Assembly (NCBI RefSeq): GCF_042680685.1
Contig: NZ_JBHUEA010000015.1
Location: 26,470-90,469 of the forward strand
Source of the DNA: Amnibacterium endophyticum
GTDB lineage: Bacteria > Actinomycetota > Actinomycetes > Actinomycetales > Microbacteriaceae
Direction of reading: 5' to 3'
Length of the DNA: 64,000 nt
Made by a program: the position numbers and the translations under genes. Every line of letters begins with the position of its first letter. Position 1 is the stretch's first letter. Positions 1 through 7,673 of this stretch are shown here, piece after piece. The notes under the pieces were generated by a model. It had not been told where the DNA came from. It did no database searches and saw only the letters and a list, made by a program, of their open reading frames with translations.

Positions 1-410
1 CGGACCCGGCCGCCCTGCAGCATCTCCTCCATCGCCTTCCAGGCGTCCACGTAGCCGCCGTCGGTCAGCGGCCAGTGCATGAGGAAGAGGTCGAGGTGCC
101 CGATGTCGAGGGCCGACAGCGTGTCCTCGAACGCCTTCGCCGCCGCCTCGGGCGCGTGGTAGCCGTTGTTCAGCTTGCTCGTGACGAAGATCTTGTCGCG
201 GTCGATGCCCGACTCGCGCACGGCCTCGCCGACCTCGCGCTCGTTGCCGTACATCTCCGCCGTGTCGATGTGGCGGTAGCCCTCGCGCAGCGCGACGAGC
301 GTCGCCTCCTTCGTGTCCTCCGGCGGGATCTGGAAGACGCCGAAGCCCAGCTGCGGGATCTCGACGCCGTTGTTCAGCGTGATCATGGGGACTGCACCGG
401 TCGTTGCCAT
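1..410 (-). CDS. aldo/keto reductase, 3' part outside the window
   Basis: NAD(P)H-dependent carbonyl reductase of the aldo/keto reductase superfamily, closest by eye to the 2,5-diketo-D-gluconate reductase type. About 136 N-terminal residues are visible: a strand with LGFGVFQI, the catalytic Asp/Tyr block HIDTAEMYGNE, the catalytic Lys in VTSKLNN, and the His in LMHWP. The frame is still open at base 1, so the C-terminal half of the barrel lies outside. An ATG at 408-410 was chosen; a second in-frame ATG lies 8 codons in (384-386), where the conserved sequence begins. The substrate cannot be told from the sequence. Confidence 0.85.
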   Translation of the reverse strand, partial: MATTGAVPMITLNNGVEIPQLGFGVFQIPPEDTKEATLVALREGYRHIDTAEMYGNEREVGEAVRESGIDRDKIFVTSKLNNGYHAPEAAAKAFEDTLSALDIGHLDLFLMHWPLTDGGYVDAWKAMEEMLQGGRV

Positions 411-476
411 GTCATCGACGCTACGCGCGCACGGCTGATGCCGGCCTGACGGGCGGTCGGGCGCTACGGTCGCTGC

Positions 477-794
477 GTGCCCGGCGATCTCGGCCCCGAT
501 CCGTTCCCGGCCGGCGTCTCCCACGCCGCCTTCGTCGTCGTCCCCGCGATCATCGGCATCGTCTTCCTGCTGATCGTCGTGTCGATCGTCTACCGCTCGG
601 TCCGGCTCGGCCGCCGCGGGGTGAACCCCCTCACCCTCCAGGAGGACCTGGCCGCCCGCGCGCTCCGCTCGCAGGCGCTCGCGCCCGCGCGCTCGAAGGC
701 GGAACGGCTGGCGGAGCTCGACCGGCTGCACGCGGACGGCGCGATCACCGACGCGGAGCGGGCGGACGCCCGCGACCGCATCCTCGCCGAGTAG
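477..794 (+). CDS. SHOCT-domain membrane protein
   Basis: Small protein of 105 residues starting at GTG 477. One hydrophobic segment (about residues 19-39, FVVVPAIIGIVFLLIVV) is followed by a basic cytoplasmic stretch. The C-terminal 35 residues fit the SHOCT (short C-terminal) domain, with the pattern SKAERLAELDRLHADGAIT followed by an acidic helix. SHOCT domains are common in small membrane proteins of actinobacteria and are thought to mediate oligomerisation; no enzymatic role is visible. It stands alone, pointing toward the convergent EEP-family gene 18 bases downstream. Confidence 0.75.
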   Translation: MPGDLGPDPFPAGVSHAAFVVVPAIIGIVFLLIVVSIVYRSVRLGRRGVNPLTLQEDLAARALRSQALAPARSKAERLAELDRLHADGAITDAERADARDRILAE

Positions 795-812
795 GGACCG
801 GAGGGCGCTCGC

Positions 813-1499
813 TCAGGCCCGCTCGAGATCGACCGTGATCGCCCGGTGGTCCGACAGGTCGTCGGCGGACACCTGGACGCGCTCGATGCGCCAGCCCGGG
901 GGCACGAGGAAGTAGTCGTCGGTCTCGTCGGTGCCCGGGTGCGACTCGTAGCTCGCGACCTCGGTGGTCAGCACGCCCTGCCCAAGCAGGGCGCGGTGGC
1001 GCTCCAGGTGGTCCACGTTGAAGTCGCCGCCGAGGATCCGCTGCTCCCCGCGCGCGGCGAGGATGCGCCGCAGCTCGCCGAGGTGCTCGAGCGCGAACGC
1101 GTCCCGGACGGAGAGGTGCACGTTCACGAGCGGCCAGGTCCCGTCGTCCGCCGCCACGTCGACCACCTGGACGATCCGCTCGTGCGGGTCCTCCGCCTCG
1201 TGCCGCAGCACGAGCGCCTCCGTCGCCACGACCGGGTGCTTCGACAGCAGCCCGAGGCCCTCGCGGTAGAGCGGGTGCACGCGCCCCTGCTGCAGCCGGG
1301 TGATCGACTCGTGCCGGTGCGGGTAGCGCAGCTCGCGGTTCAGCATCGCGACCGGCGACCACGGGGAGACGTCAGGCAGGTAGACGTCCTCCTGGAAGAG
1401 GACCACGTCCGGGTCGAGCCGGCGCAGCGCGGCCACGATGCGGGGCGAGCGGTGGTCCCAGTCGAGGAGCCCCTGGAGGTTCAGCGAGGTGATGCGCAC
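813..1499 (-). CDS. endonuclease/exonuclease/phosphatase family protein
   Basis: 228-residue protein with the EEP metal-dependent phosphodiesterase fold (DNase I / exonuclease III / sphingomyelinase clan). Visible motifs are N-terminal SLNLQG, the metal-binding Glu in DVVLFQE (E37), NVHLS, GGDFNVD (about 155-161) and the C-terminal catalytic SDHRAI (His about 217). There is no signal peptide or membrane segment, so a cytoplasmic location is likely. The substrate (nucleic acid, phospholipid or inositol phosphate) cannot be decided from sequence. ATG start at 1499; the upstream nitroreductase gene ends 27 bases before it on the same strand, so cotranscription is possible. Confidence 0.85.
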   Translation of the reverse strand: MRITSLNLQGLLDWDHRSPRIVAALRRLDPDVVLFQEDVYLPDVSPWSPVAMLNRELRYPHRHESITRLQQGRVHPLYREGLGLLSKHPVVATEALVLRHEAEDPHERIVQVVDVAADDGTWPLVNVHLSVRDAFALEHLGELRRILAARGEQRILGGDFNVDHLERHRALLGQGVLTTEVASYESHPGTDETDDYFLVPPGWRIERVQVSADDLSDHRAITVDLERA

Positions 1500-1526
1500 G
1501 GGAGCGATCGTGGCGGAGCCCGCCTG

Positions 1527-2357
1527 TCAGCTCCCCGCCGCCGGGTCCTCGGCCGCGACCGGCGGCAGGTCGTCCCAGCCGCCCTGCGGCGTCGCGCAGG
1601 TCTCCCGGAACACGTACTGCGAGGGCCGCTTGCGCTCGCTGCTCGTCCAGTCGATCGCCGGGCGGCGCCGGTCCTCGGGCAGGTACCCGAGCCGGTAGAC
1701 CGCCATCAGCTCCAGCTCGTCGGGCACCTGCAGCAGGTCGACGATCCGGTCCCACTGGCCCGGCACCTCCATGGGGAAGGAGACGAACTGGATGCCCATC
1801 CCGACCGTGCCGACGGTGAGCCAGACGTTCTCCATCGCCGCGCCCATGCTGAAGAGCGAGTAGAAGGACGACAGCTCGCCGGGCCGGTACTCGCCCCGGT
1901 CGAGCATCACCCCGAGCAGCAGCGGCGACCCGGCGACGAGGCGCCGGTTCTCGGCGCCCAGGGTCTGCGGCACGCGCAGCGAGTTCATGAGCCGCTGGCC
2001 GCGGGAGGTGAACGCCTGCGACGTGAAGGGGCGCAGCGGCGCGGGCAGCCTGTCGAAGAGCATGCCGTCGCGCCGTCGCGCCATCTCGGCCTTTGAGAAC
2101 CGGAAGTACGGCTTGTACCGCTCGAAGAACGTCCCCTGCGCCATGGCCGTGGTCATGCTCGACCCGCTGATCTCCGCGACCGCCTCGATCGTCTCCCGCG
2201 ACTCCACGAGCACGAACCGCCAGGGCTGGCTGTTCAGCTGGCTGGGCGCGCGGCCCGCCACCTCCATCAGCAGGCGCTGGTGCTCCGGGGAGACGGGGTC
2301 GGGCAGGAACGCCCCGTTCGTCGTGCGGCGGCGGCGGATCGCCTCGAGCAGGTCCAC
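1527..2357 (-). CDS. nitroreductase family protein
   Basis: 276-residue flavoprotein of the nitroreductase/FMN-dependent oxidoreductase superfamily. The N-terminal IRRRRTTNGAFLPDPV and APSQLNSQPWRFVLV (about 35-49) form the usual FMN-binding start, and the C-terminal MGIQFVSFP region is typical of the family. The start GTG at 2357 follows GGAGGA by 7 bases; a much longer upstream-open frame was rejected because it has no ribosome-binding site and reads through the next gene. The stop of the upstream membrane-protein gene is 2 bases before the GTG, so the two are cotranscribed and translationally coupled. Substrate unknown. Confidence 0.85.
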   Translation of the reverse strand: MDLLEAIRRRRTTNGAFLPDPVSPEHQRLLMEVAGRAPSQLNSQPWRFVLVESRETIEAVAEISGSSMTTAMAQGTFFERYKPYFRFSKAEMARRRDGMLFDRLPAPLRPFTSQAFTSRGQRLMNSLRVPQTLGAENRRLVAGSPLLLGVMLDRGEYRPGELSSFYSLFSMGAAMENVWLTVGTVGMGIQFVSFPMEVPGQWDRIVDLLQVPDELELMAVYRLGYLPEDRRRPAIDWTSSERKRPSQYVFRETCATPQGGWDDLPPVAAEDPAAGS

Positions 2358-2359
2358 GG

Positions 2360-2686
2360 TCAGGCTCCTCCACGGATCAGCAGGGCGCCGGCGTACCAGG
2401 GCGCCGCGGTCAGCGCGGTCCGCGCGTGCATGCCGTGGCCGGCATGCGGCAGGACCGCGAGCGGCGCCAGCGCCGGGGCGAGCGCGATGCCCGGGGCGGA
2501 GCGCTGCACGATGCCGGCGCCGACCGCGGCCGCCGTGGTCGCGGCGGTCACGATGTACAGCGCGTGGTGCACCCAGCGGTGCCGGCGGGTGTCGACCACG
2601 CGGGTCGCGACCGCGGTGCCGAGGGCGCAGTTGGCGAGGTACGCGCCGCTCGCGACGCGCACCAGCAGGCGGGTCGCAGCGGGCAC
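2360..2686 (-). CDS. small integral membrane protein, unknown function
   Basis: 108 residues from GTG 2686, which has GGAGGAT 5 bases upstream. The protein is hydrophobic, with about three predicted membrane segments (LLVRVASGAYLANCALGTAVA, a segment around HALYIVTAATTAAAVGAGI, and ALAPALAPLAVLPHAGHG). I do not recognise a family. Its stop is directly followed by the nitroreductase start, and the ribosome-binding site of that gene lies inside this one, so they form a two-gene unit. The C-terminal His/Met-containing stretch (PHAGHGMHAR) is the only distinctive feature. Confidence 0.6.
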   Translation of the reverse strand: MPAATRLLVRVASGAYLANCALGTAVATRVVDTRRHRWVHHALYIVTAATTAAAVGAGIVQRSAPGIALAPALAPLAVLPHAGHGMHARTALTAAPWYAGALLIRGGA

Positions 2687-2819
2687 CCCTCGATCCTCCA
2701 CCGTGCCGCCCTGACGGAGGCGGTGCACGGTGCATCGCCGGGTCCGGAGCGCGCAGCGGCAGGTCGGAACCCGAAGCGGCGGCACCGGGGTGGGCGGCGA
2801 CCGCACCTAGCATCGGCGG

Positions 2820-3044
2820 ATGCGCGGCGCTCCGTGGGACGGCCTCTTCTACGGCTTCGTCCTGCTCGCCCTCGTGCTCGTCGGTGCGCTCACCAGCGCG
2901 CTTGAGGCGCAGGACTTCCTGTTCCGCGCCCTCGCCTGGGCGGTGACGGCGCTCTGCGTCGCCGGGATGGTCCGGATCCTCCGCAGGGCGATCCGCCTGC
3001 AGGAGCCCGACCGCCCCACCGGGCGCTGGTGGTTCGGCGGCTGA
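2820..3044 (+). CDS. small two-helix membrane protein
   Basis: 74 residues from ATG 2820. Two hydrophobic helices (about 9-27 and 36-52) are separated by a short loop and followed by a basic, proline-containing tail ending RWWFGG. No family recognised. It is divergent from the preceding membrane-protein gene, 133 bases away, and ends 77 bases before the molybdenum hydroxylase genes. Codon use is like the neighbours, which supports it as a real gene. Confidence 0.55.
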   Translation: MRGAPWDGLFYGFVLLALVLVGALTSALEAQDFLFRALAWAVTALCVAGMVRILRRAIRLQEPDRPTGRWWFGG

Positions 3045-3121
3045 GGCCCCGCCCGGCGCCTGCGCCCGCCCCGGGCGCGCGTCGTAACACCGCCGCAACC
3101 GCGGTGCGGTGGGATGGGGCG

Positions 3122-3922
3122 ATGGACCTGCCGACGCTCACCGAGGTGCGCCTGCCCGCGTCCCGCGCCGATCTCGCCCTCAGCGCGACGGTGGTGCCGC
3201 TCGGCGGCGGCACGTGGCTCTACTCGGAGCCGCAGCCGCACCTGACCGGGCTCGTCGACCTGACGGCGCTCGGCTGGACGCCGTGGGAGCGCCGGGACGA
3301 CGGCGGGCTGTCCATCGCCGCGACCTGCACGATCGCGCAGCTGGTCGCGATCCCGCACGAGTGGGCCGCGGCGCCGCTGTTCCGGCGGTGCGCGGAGTCG
3401 CTGCTGCAGTCGTTCAAGGTGTGGCGCACCGCCACCGTCGGCGGCAACATCGCGACCGCCCTCGCGGCCGGGGCGATGATCGCGCTCGGTGCTGCGCTCG
3501 ACGCGGAGCTCGTGATCTGGACGCCCGACGGCGGCGAGCGGCGGCAGCGGGTGGAGGACTTCGTGCTCGCCCAGCGCGCGACCACCGCTCTGCCGGGCGA
3601 GGTGGTGCGCTCGATCGAGCTCGCGCCCGGTCCGCTCTCGGCGGTCACCGGGTTCCGCCGCATCTCGCTCGCGGCGCTCGGCCGGGCGGGCACGGTCGTG
3701 ATCGGGCGCCGCGACGCCGACGGCGGCTTCGTCCTCTGCGTCACCGGCGGGACGGTGCGACCGGAGGTGCTGCGCTACGCCGCGCCTCCCGCGGCGTCCG
3801 CGCTCGCCGACGACGTCGGGGCGCTGACCACCTGGTTCACCGACGCGCACGGCGCGGCCGACTGGCGGCGCGCGATGTCCGTGCGGTTCGCCGAGGAGCT
3901 GCGGCAGGAGCTCGGCGCATGA
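3122..3922 (+). CDS. molybdenum hydroxylase FAD-binding subunit (YgfM/CoxM-like)
   Basis: 266-residue FAD subunit of the xanthine dehydrogenase family. It carries electrons from the iron-sulfur centres of its partner to an external acceptor. The FAD contacts PLGGGTWL (about 24-31) and the conserved ATVGGNIATA (about 105-114) match the FAD_binding_5 fold, and a CO-dehydrogenase-flavoprotein C-terminal domain follows. The ATG at 3122 fits the family start and length (E. coli YgfM is about 259 residues). The gene overlaps the next by 4 bases (ATGA), as expected for subunits made in equal amounts. The substrate is inferred, not shown; a purine is likely because urate-catabolism genes occur 18-30 kb away. 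Confidence 0.88.
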   Translation: MDLPTLTEVRLPASRADLALSATVVPLGGGTWLYSEPQPHLTGLVDLTALGWTPWERRDDGGLSIAATCTIAQLVAIPHEWAAAPLFRRCAESLLQSFKVWRTATVGGNIATALAAGAMIALGAALDAELVIWTPDGGERRQRVEDFVLAQRATTALPGEVVRSIELAPGPLSAVTGFRRISLAALGRAGTVVIGRRDADGGFVLCVTGGTVRPEVLRYAAPPAASALADDVGALTTWFTDAHGAADWRRAMSVRFAEELRQELGA

Positions 3923-6552
3923 GGTTCGAGCTCGACGGCGAGGACGTCGAGGGGCTGCCGTTCCCCGGCCAGTGCCTGCGCACGCTGCTGCGGGACGCGG
4001 GCGCGTTCGCGGTGAAGAAGGGCTGCGACTCCGGCGACTGCGGCGCCTGCGGGGTGCTGCTCGACGGCGAGCCGGTCCACTCCTGCATCGTGCCGGCGCA
4101 CCGCGTGGCCGGCCGCAGCGTGACGACCGCCGCGGGACTCGGGACGCCGGACGCGCTGTCGGACGTGCAGCGGCGCTTCGTCGAGGCGGCCGGGTTCCAG
4201 TGCGGCTTCTGCACCCCCGGCATGGTCGTGACCGCCTCGTCGGAGGCCGTCCGCTCCGCCGACGAGGCCGACCTGCCGCGGCTGTTCAAGGGCAACCTGT
4301 GCCGGTGCACGGGGTACCGCAGCATCCGCGACGCGCTCGCCGGCCGCGGTGCGACGGAGGAGCGCGGCGTCGCGGGCGGCATCGGCCGCCCGGTGCGCGC
4401 GCCCGCGGCGGAGCGGGTGGTGACCGGTCGCGAGCCGTACACGCTCGACACCGCCACGACGGGGCTCGCCCACCTGGCGGTGCTGCGCAGCCCGCACCCG
4501 CACGCCCGCATCCGCGGGATCGACGCGAGTGCGGCGCGCGCGATGCCCGGCGTGCTCGCGGTGCTCACCCCGGAGGACGACCCGGGCGTCCTGTTCTCGA
4601 CCGGGCGGCACGAGAACCGGCTCGAGGACCCGGACGACACCCTCGTGCTCGACGCCGTCGCGCGCTTCGCCGGTCAGCGCGTCGCGGCCGTCGTCGCCGA
4701 GACCCTCGGGCAGGCGGAGGCGGCCTGCCGCGTGATCGAGGTCGACTGGGAGGTGCTGCCCGCGGTCTTCGACCCGGACGAGGCGCGGTCCCCGGGCGCA
4801 CCGCTGCTCCACGGCGACAAGGACCCCGTGCTGACCCGCATCGGCGAGCCGGAGCGCAACGTCGTCGCGGCGAAGCACGGCGAGATGGGCGACGTGGACG
4901 CCGCCCTCATGACCGCGGCCGTCACGGTCTCGGGCGTCTGGCGCACCGCACGGGTGTCGCACGCCGCCCTCGAGACGCACGCGACGCGCGGCTGGCTCGA
5001 CGCGGACGGTCGCCTGGTGCTGCGGACCAGCTCGCAGGTGCCCTACCTCGTGCGGGACGAGCTGTGCCGCCTCCTCGGGCTGCAGCAGAACCGGGTCCGG
5101 GTGTTCACCGCCCGGGTGGGCGGCGGCTTCGGCGGCAAGCAGGAGCTCCTCACAGAGGACCTCGTCGCGCTCGCGGTGCTGCGCACCGGGCGGCCCGTGC
5201 AGTGGGAGCTGACGCGCGAGGACGAGTTCACGGCCGTGCCGCTGCGGCACCCGAAGCGCGTCTCGGTGACCCTCGGCGCCGACCGCGACGGCGTGCTCAC
5301 CGCGATGGACGTCGACGTCCTCTCCGACACCGGGGCCTACGGCAACCACGGGCCGGGCGTCATGTTCCACGGCAGCCACGAGTCCCTCGCGGTGTACCGG
5401 GTGCCGAACCGGCGGGTGCGGACCGAGGCGGTCTACACGAACAATCCGCCGTCGGGCGCCTTCCGCGGCTACGGGCTGGGTCAGGTGATGTTCGCGCTCG
5501 AGTCGGCGATGGACGAGCTGGCGCGACGCCTCGGGATCGCCCCGCTCGAGCTGCGGCGCATCAACGCGATCCGGCCGGGCGACCCGATCCTCGTCACCGA
5601 TCCGGGCGAGGTCACGGACCTGCGGTACGGCGGGTACGCCCTGGACCAGGCCATCGACCTGGCGGAGGCGGCGCTGGCGGAGCCCGGCGAGCCGGCCCCC
5701 GAGGGCCCCGAGTGGCGCACGGGGACGGGCACCGCGCTCGGGATGATCGCGACGATGCCGCCCCGCGGGCACTTCAGCGAGGTCCGGCTGGCGCTCGAGC
5801 CGGACGGGCTGGTCCTCGACGTGGGCACCGCCGAGTTCGGCAACGGCACCACCACCGTGCACGCCCAGATCGTGGCCGAGGTGCTCGGCGTCGCCCCCGA
5901 CGCGGTGCGGATCCGCTCGTCCGACACGGACGCCGCCCCCTACGACACCGGCGCGTTCGGCTCCGCGGGCACCGTGGTCGCCGGGAAGGCGGTGCACGCG
6001 GCCGCCCTCGCGATGCGGGACCTGATCGAGGCGTCGCGCGCTCGGCTCGGCGACCTGCCGCTGACGGCGCACGCGCCGCTCGTCGCGGCGGGGTCCGCCG
6101 ACGGCACCCCGCGCGGGCTCGCCTTCAACGTGCACGGCTTCCGCGTCGCCGTGCACACCGGGACCGGGGAGGTGCGCATCCTGAAGTCGGTGCAGGGCGT
6201 GGACGCGGGCACGGTGCTGAACCCGGAGCAGCTGCGCGGCCAGGTCGAGGGCGGGACGGCGCAGGCGATCGGCTCCGCGCTGCTCGAGGAGGTCGTGGTC
6301 GAGCAGGGGCGGGTCCTGACGCGGGCCTTCCGCAACTACCGGGTGCCGCAGATGGCGGACGTCCCCCGCACCGAGGTGCGCTTCGCGACGAGCCACGACG
6401 ACCTCGGCCCGTTCGGCGCCAAGTCGATGAGCGAGGCGCCGTACAACCCGATCGCTCCGGCGCTCGCGAACGCGATCCGCGACGCGATCGGGGTGCGCCC
6501 GCACGAGCTGCCGATGACCCGCGATCGCGTCTGGCGACTGCTGCACGGCTGA
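3919..6552 (+). CDS. molybdenum hydroxylase, fused [2Fe-2S] and molybdopterin subunit (XdhD-like)
   Basis: 877-residue fusion of two chains that are usually separate in bacteria. Residues 1-150 hold the plant-type [2Fe-2S] motif (CDSGDCGACG plus a fourth Cys in HSC) and the second cluster motif (CGFCTPGM and CRCTGY). Residues from about 150 onward are the molybdopterin catalytic domain, with GGGFGGKQE and the C-terminal AKSMSEAP containing the conserved catalytic Glu (about E839). This is the domain order of E. coli XdhD, whose FAD partner is YgfM. Together with the preceding gene it makes a two-gene, two-polypeptide hydroxylase. Reaction by family: hydroxylation of a purine or other N-heterocycle. 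The exact substrate is unproven. Confidence 0.9.
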   Translation: MRFELDGEDVEGLPFPGQCLRTLLRDAGAFAVKKGCDSGDCGACGVLLDGEPVHSCIVPAHRVAGRSVTTAAGLGTPDALSDVQRRFVEAAGFQCGFCTPGMVVTASSEAVRSADEADLPRLFKGNLCRCTGYRSIRDALAGRGATEERGVAGGIGRPVRAPAAERVVTGREPYTLDTATTGLAHLAVLRSPHPHARIRGIDASAARAMPGVLAVLTPEDDPGVLFSTGRHENRLEDPDDTLVLDAVARFAGQRVAAVVAETLGQAEAACRVIEVDWEVLPAVFDPDEARSPGAPLLHGDKDPVLTRIGEPERNVVAAKHGEMGDVDAALMTAAVTVSGVWRTARVSHAALETHATRGWLDADGRLVLRTSSQVPYLVRDELCRLLGLQQNRVRVFTARVGGGFGGKQELLTEDLVALAVLRTGRPVQWELTREDEFTAVPLRHPKRVSVTLGADRDGVLTAMDVDVLSDTGAYGNHGPGVMFHGSHESLAVYRVPNRRVRTEAVYTNNPPSGAFRGYGLGQVMFALESAMDELARRLGIAPLELRRINAIRPGDPILVTDPGEVTDLRYGGYALDQAIDLAEAALAEPGEPAPEGPEWRTGTGTALGMIATMPPRGHFSEVRLALEPDGLVLDVGTAEFGNGTTTVHAQIVAEVLGVAPDAVRIRSSDTDAAPYDTGAFGSAGTVVAGKAVHAAALAMRDLIEASRARLGDLPLTAHAPLVAAGSADGTPRGLAFNVHGFRVAVHTGTGEVRILKSVQGVDAGTVLNPEQLRGQVEGGTAQAIGSALLEEVVVEQGRVLTRAFRNYRVPQMADVPRTEVRFATSHDDLGPFGAKSMSEAPYNPIAPALANAIRDAIGVRPHELPMTRDRVWRLLHG

Positions 6553-6573
6553 GCGCACGCGCTCGGGGGCGGA

Positions 6574-7332
6574 TCAGGACGCGGCGACCGCCCCGACGGC
6601 CGAGGCGGTCGCCGCAGCCGCCTCCGCACGGACTGCGACCTTCCCGATCACGACCACCGCGGGCGACGCCACGCCGGCCTCGGCGGCGTCCCACATCGCC
6701 CGCCCGAGATCCGTCAGCAGGGTGCGTTGCGCGGGCGTGCAGCCCCGCTCCACGATCGCCACGGGGGTCGCGGCGGGCAGCCCGCCGCGCATCAGGCCCG
6801 CGGTGATGCTCGGCAGGTTCGTCACCCCCATCAGCACGACGATCGTGCCGCCGAGGCCCGCGAGGTGCCGGCACTCGGCGTCGGAGAGCGGGGCGTGCCC
6901 CGAGACGACGGTGAAGAGGCGGCACACCTCCCGCTCGGTCACCGAGACGCCCGCCGCAGCAGGGACCGCGACGGCCGAGCTCACCCCCGGCACGACCCGG
7001 ACCGGGACGCCGGCGAGCCGGCAGGCGTCGACCTCCTCGGCGCCCCGCCCGAACACGAAGGGGTCACCGCCCTTCAGCCGCACGACCCGTGCGCCCGCGA
7101 GCGCGTGCTCCACCATGAGCGCCTCGATCGCCCGCTGCGGCAGCGGGTGGTGGCCCGGGCGCTTGCCGACGTCGACCAGCCGGGCTGCGGGTGCCAGTAC
7201 GCGCAGGTCCGCATGCGGCGCCAGCCGGTCGTGCAGCACGACGTCCGCCGCTCCGAGCGCGCGCACGGCGGCGACCGTGAGCAGCTCGGGGTCGCCGGGC
7301 CCGCCCCCGACGAGCACCACCTCGCCGGTCAC
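6574..7332 (-). CDS. cobA: uroporphyrinogen-III C-methyltransferase
   Basis: 252-residue SAM-dependent methyltransferase that makes precorrin-2, the first committed step to siroheme. Signature motifs are VGGGPGDPELLTVAA near the N-terminus, VVLHDRL, VRLKGGDPFVFGRG and VPGVSSA. It lacks the dehydrogenase/ferrochelatase domains of CysG, so those steps are elsewhere; the chelatase-like gene at 15.6 kb is a candidate. It starts at GTG 7332 and overlaps the nirD stop by 4 bases (GTGA), placing it last in the nitrate operon, where it supports siroheme supply for NirB. It is convergent with the XdhD-like gene, 21 bases away. Confidence 0.93.
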   Translation of the reverse strand: MTGEVVLVGGGPGDPELLTVAAVRALGAADVVLHDRLAPHADLRVLAPAARLVDVGKRPGHHPLPQRAIEALMVEHALAGARVVRLKGGDPFVFGRGAEEVDACRLAGVPVRVVPGVSSAVAVPAAAGVSVTEREVCRLFTVVSGHAPLSDAECRHLAGLGGTIVVLMGVTNLPSITAGLMRGGLPAATPVAIVERGCTPAQRTLLTDLGRAMWDAAEAGVASPAVVVIGKVAVRAEAAAATASAVGAVAAS

Positions 7333-7673
7333 GACGCCTCGCAGCCCGCGGTGCCGCCCGGCTCGACGAGCACTGTGCCGGCCTCGTCGACGCTCGCGCG
7401 GTAGACGCGCAGCGGCGGCTGGTCGGACCTGGAGCAACCCGTGTCGAGCTCGAACACGTTCAGGTGCAGCGGGCAGACGACGACGCCGAGGTCGATCTGC
7501 CCGTCGGCGAGCGGACCACCGCGGTGCGGGCAGACCGCCTGCACCGCTCGCACGGATCCGTCCCGCAGGTGGAAGACCGCGACCTGCTCCCCCGCGACGG
7601 CGAACGCGCGCCCCTCACCGAGCGGGATGTCGGCGAGCGGCGCGATGGCGACCGCGACCGGGGCCGCGGTCAT
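7329..7673 (-). CDS. nirD: nitrite reductase small subunit, Rieske-type
   Basis: 114-residue partner of NirB in cytoplasmic NAD(P)H-dependent nitrite reduction to ammonium. The Rieske-like fold has CPHRGG and CPLHLN in the expected spacing; both Cys-x-His pairs are present, so a [2Fe-2S] cluster could bind, whereas many NirD proteins have lost these ligands. The ATG at 7673 overlaps the nirB stop (ATGA) and the stop overlaps the cobA start, so it is translationally coupled on both sides. Confidence 0.92.
   Translation of the reverse strand: MTAAPVAVAIAPLADIPLGEGRAFAVAGEQVAVFHLRDGSVRAVQAVCPHRGGPLADGQIDLGVVVCPLHLNVFELDTGCSRSDQPPLRVYRASVDEAGTVLVEPGGTAGCEAS

Noticed and set aside
3775..6558. Long open frame (about 927 codons) antisense to the XdhD-like gene
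   Set aside because: Composition is dominated by Arg, His, Val, Leu and Pro, as expected from the reverse of a high-GC gene; no domain, no start signal, and the plus-strand gene is unmistakable.
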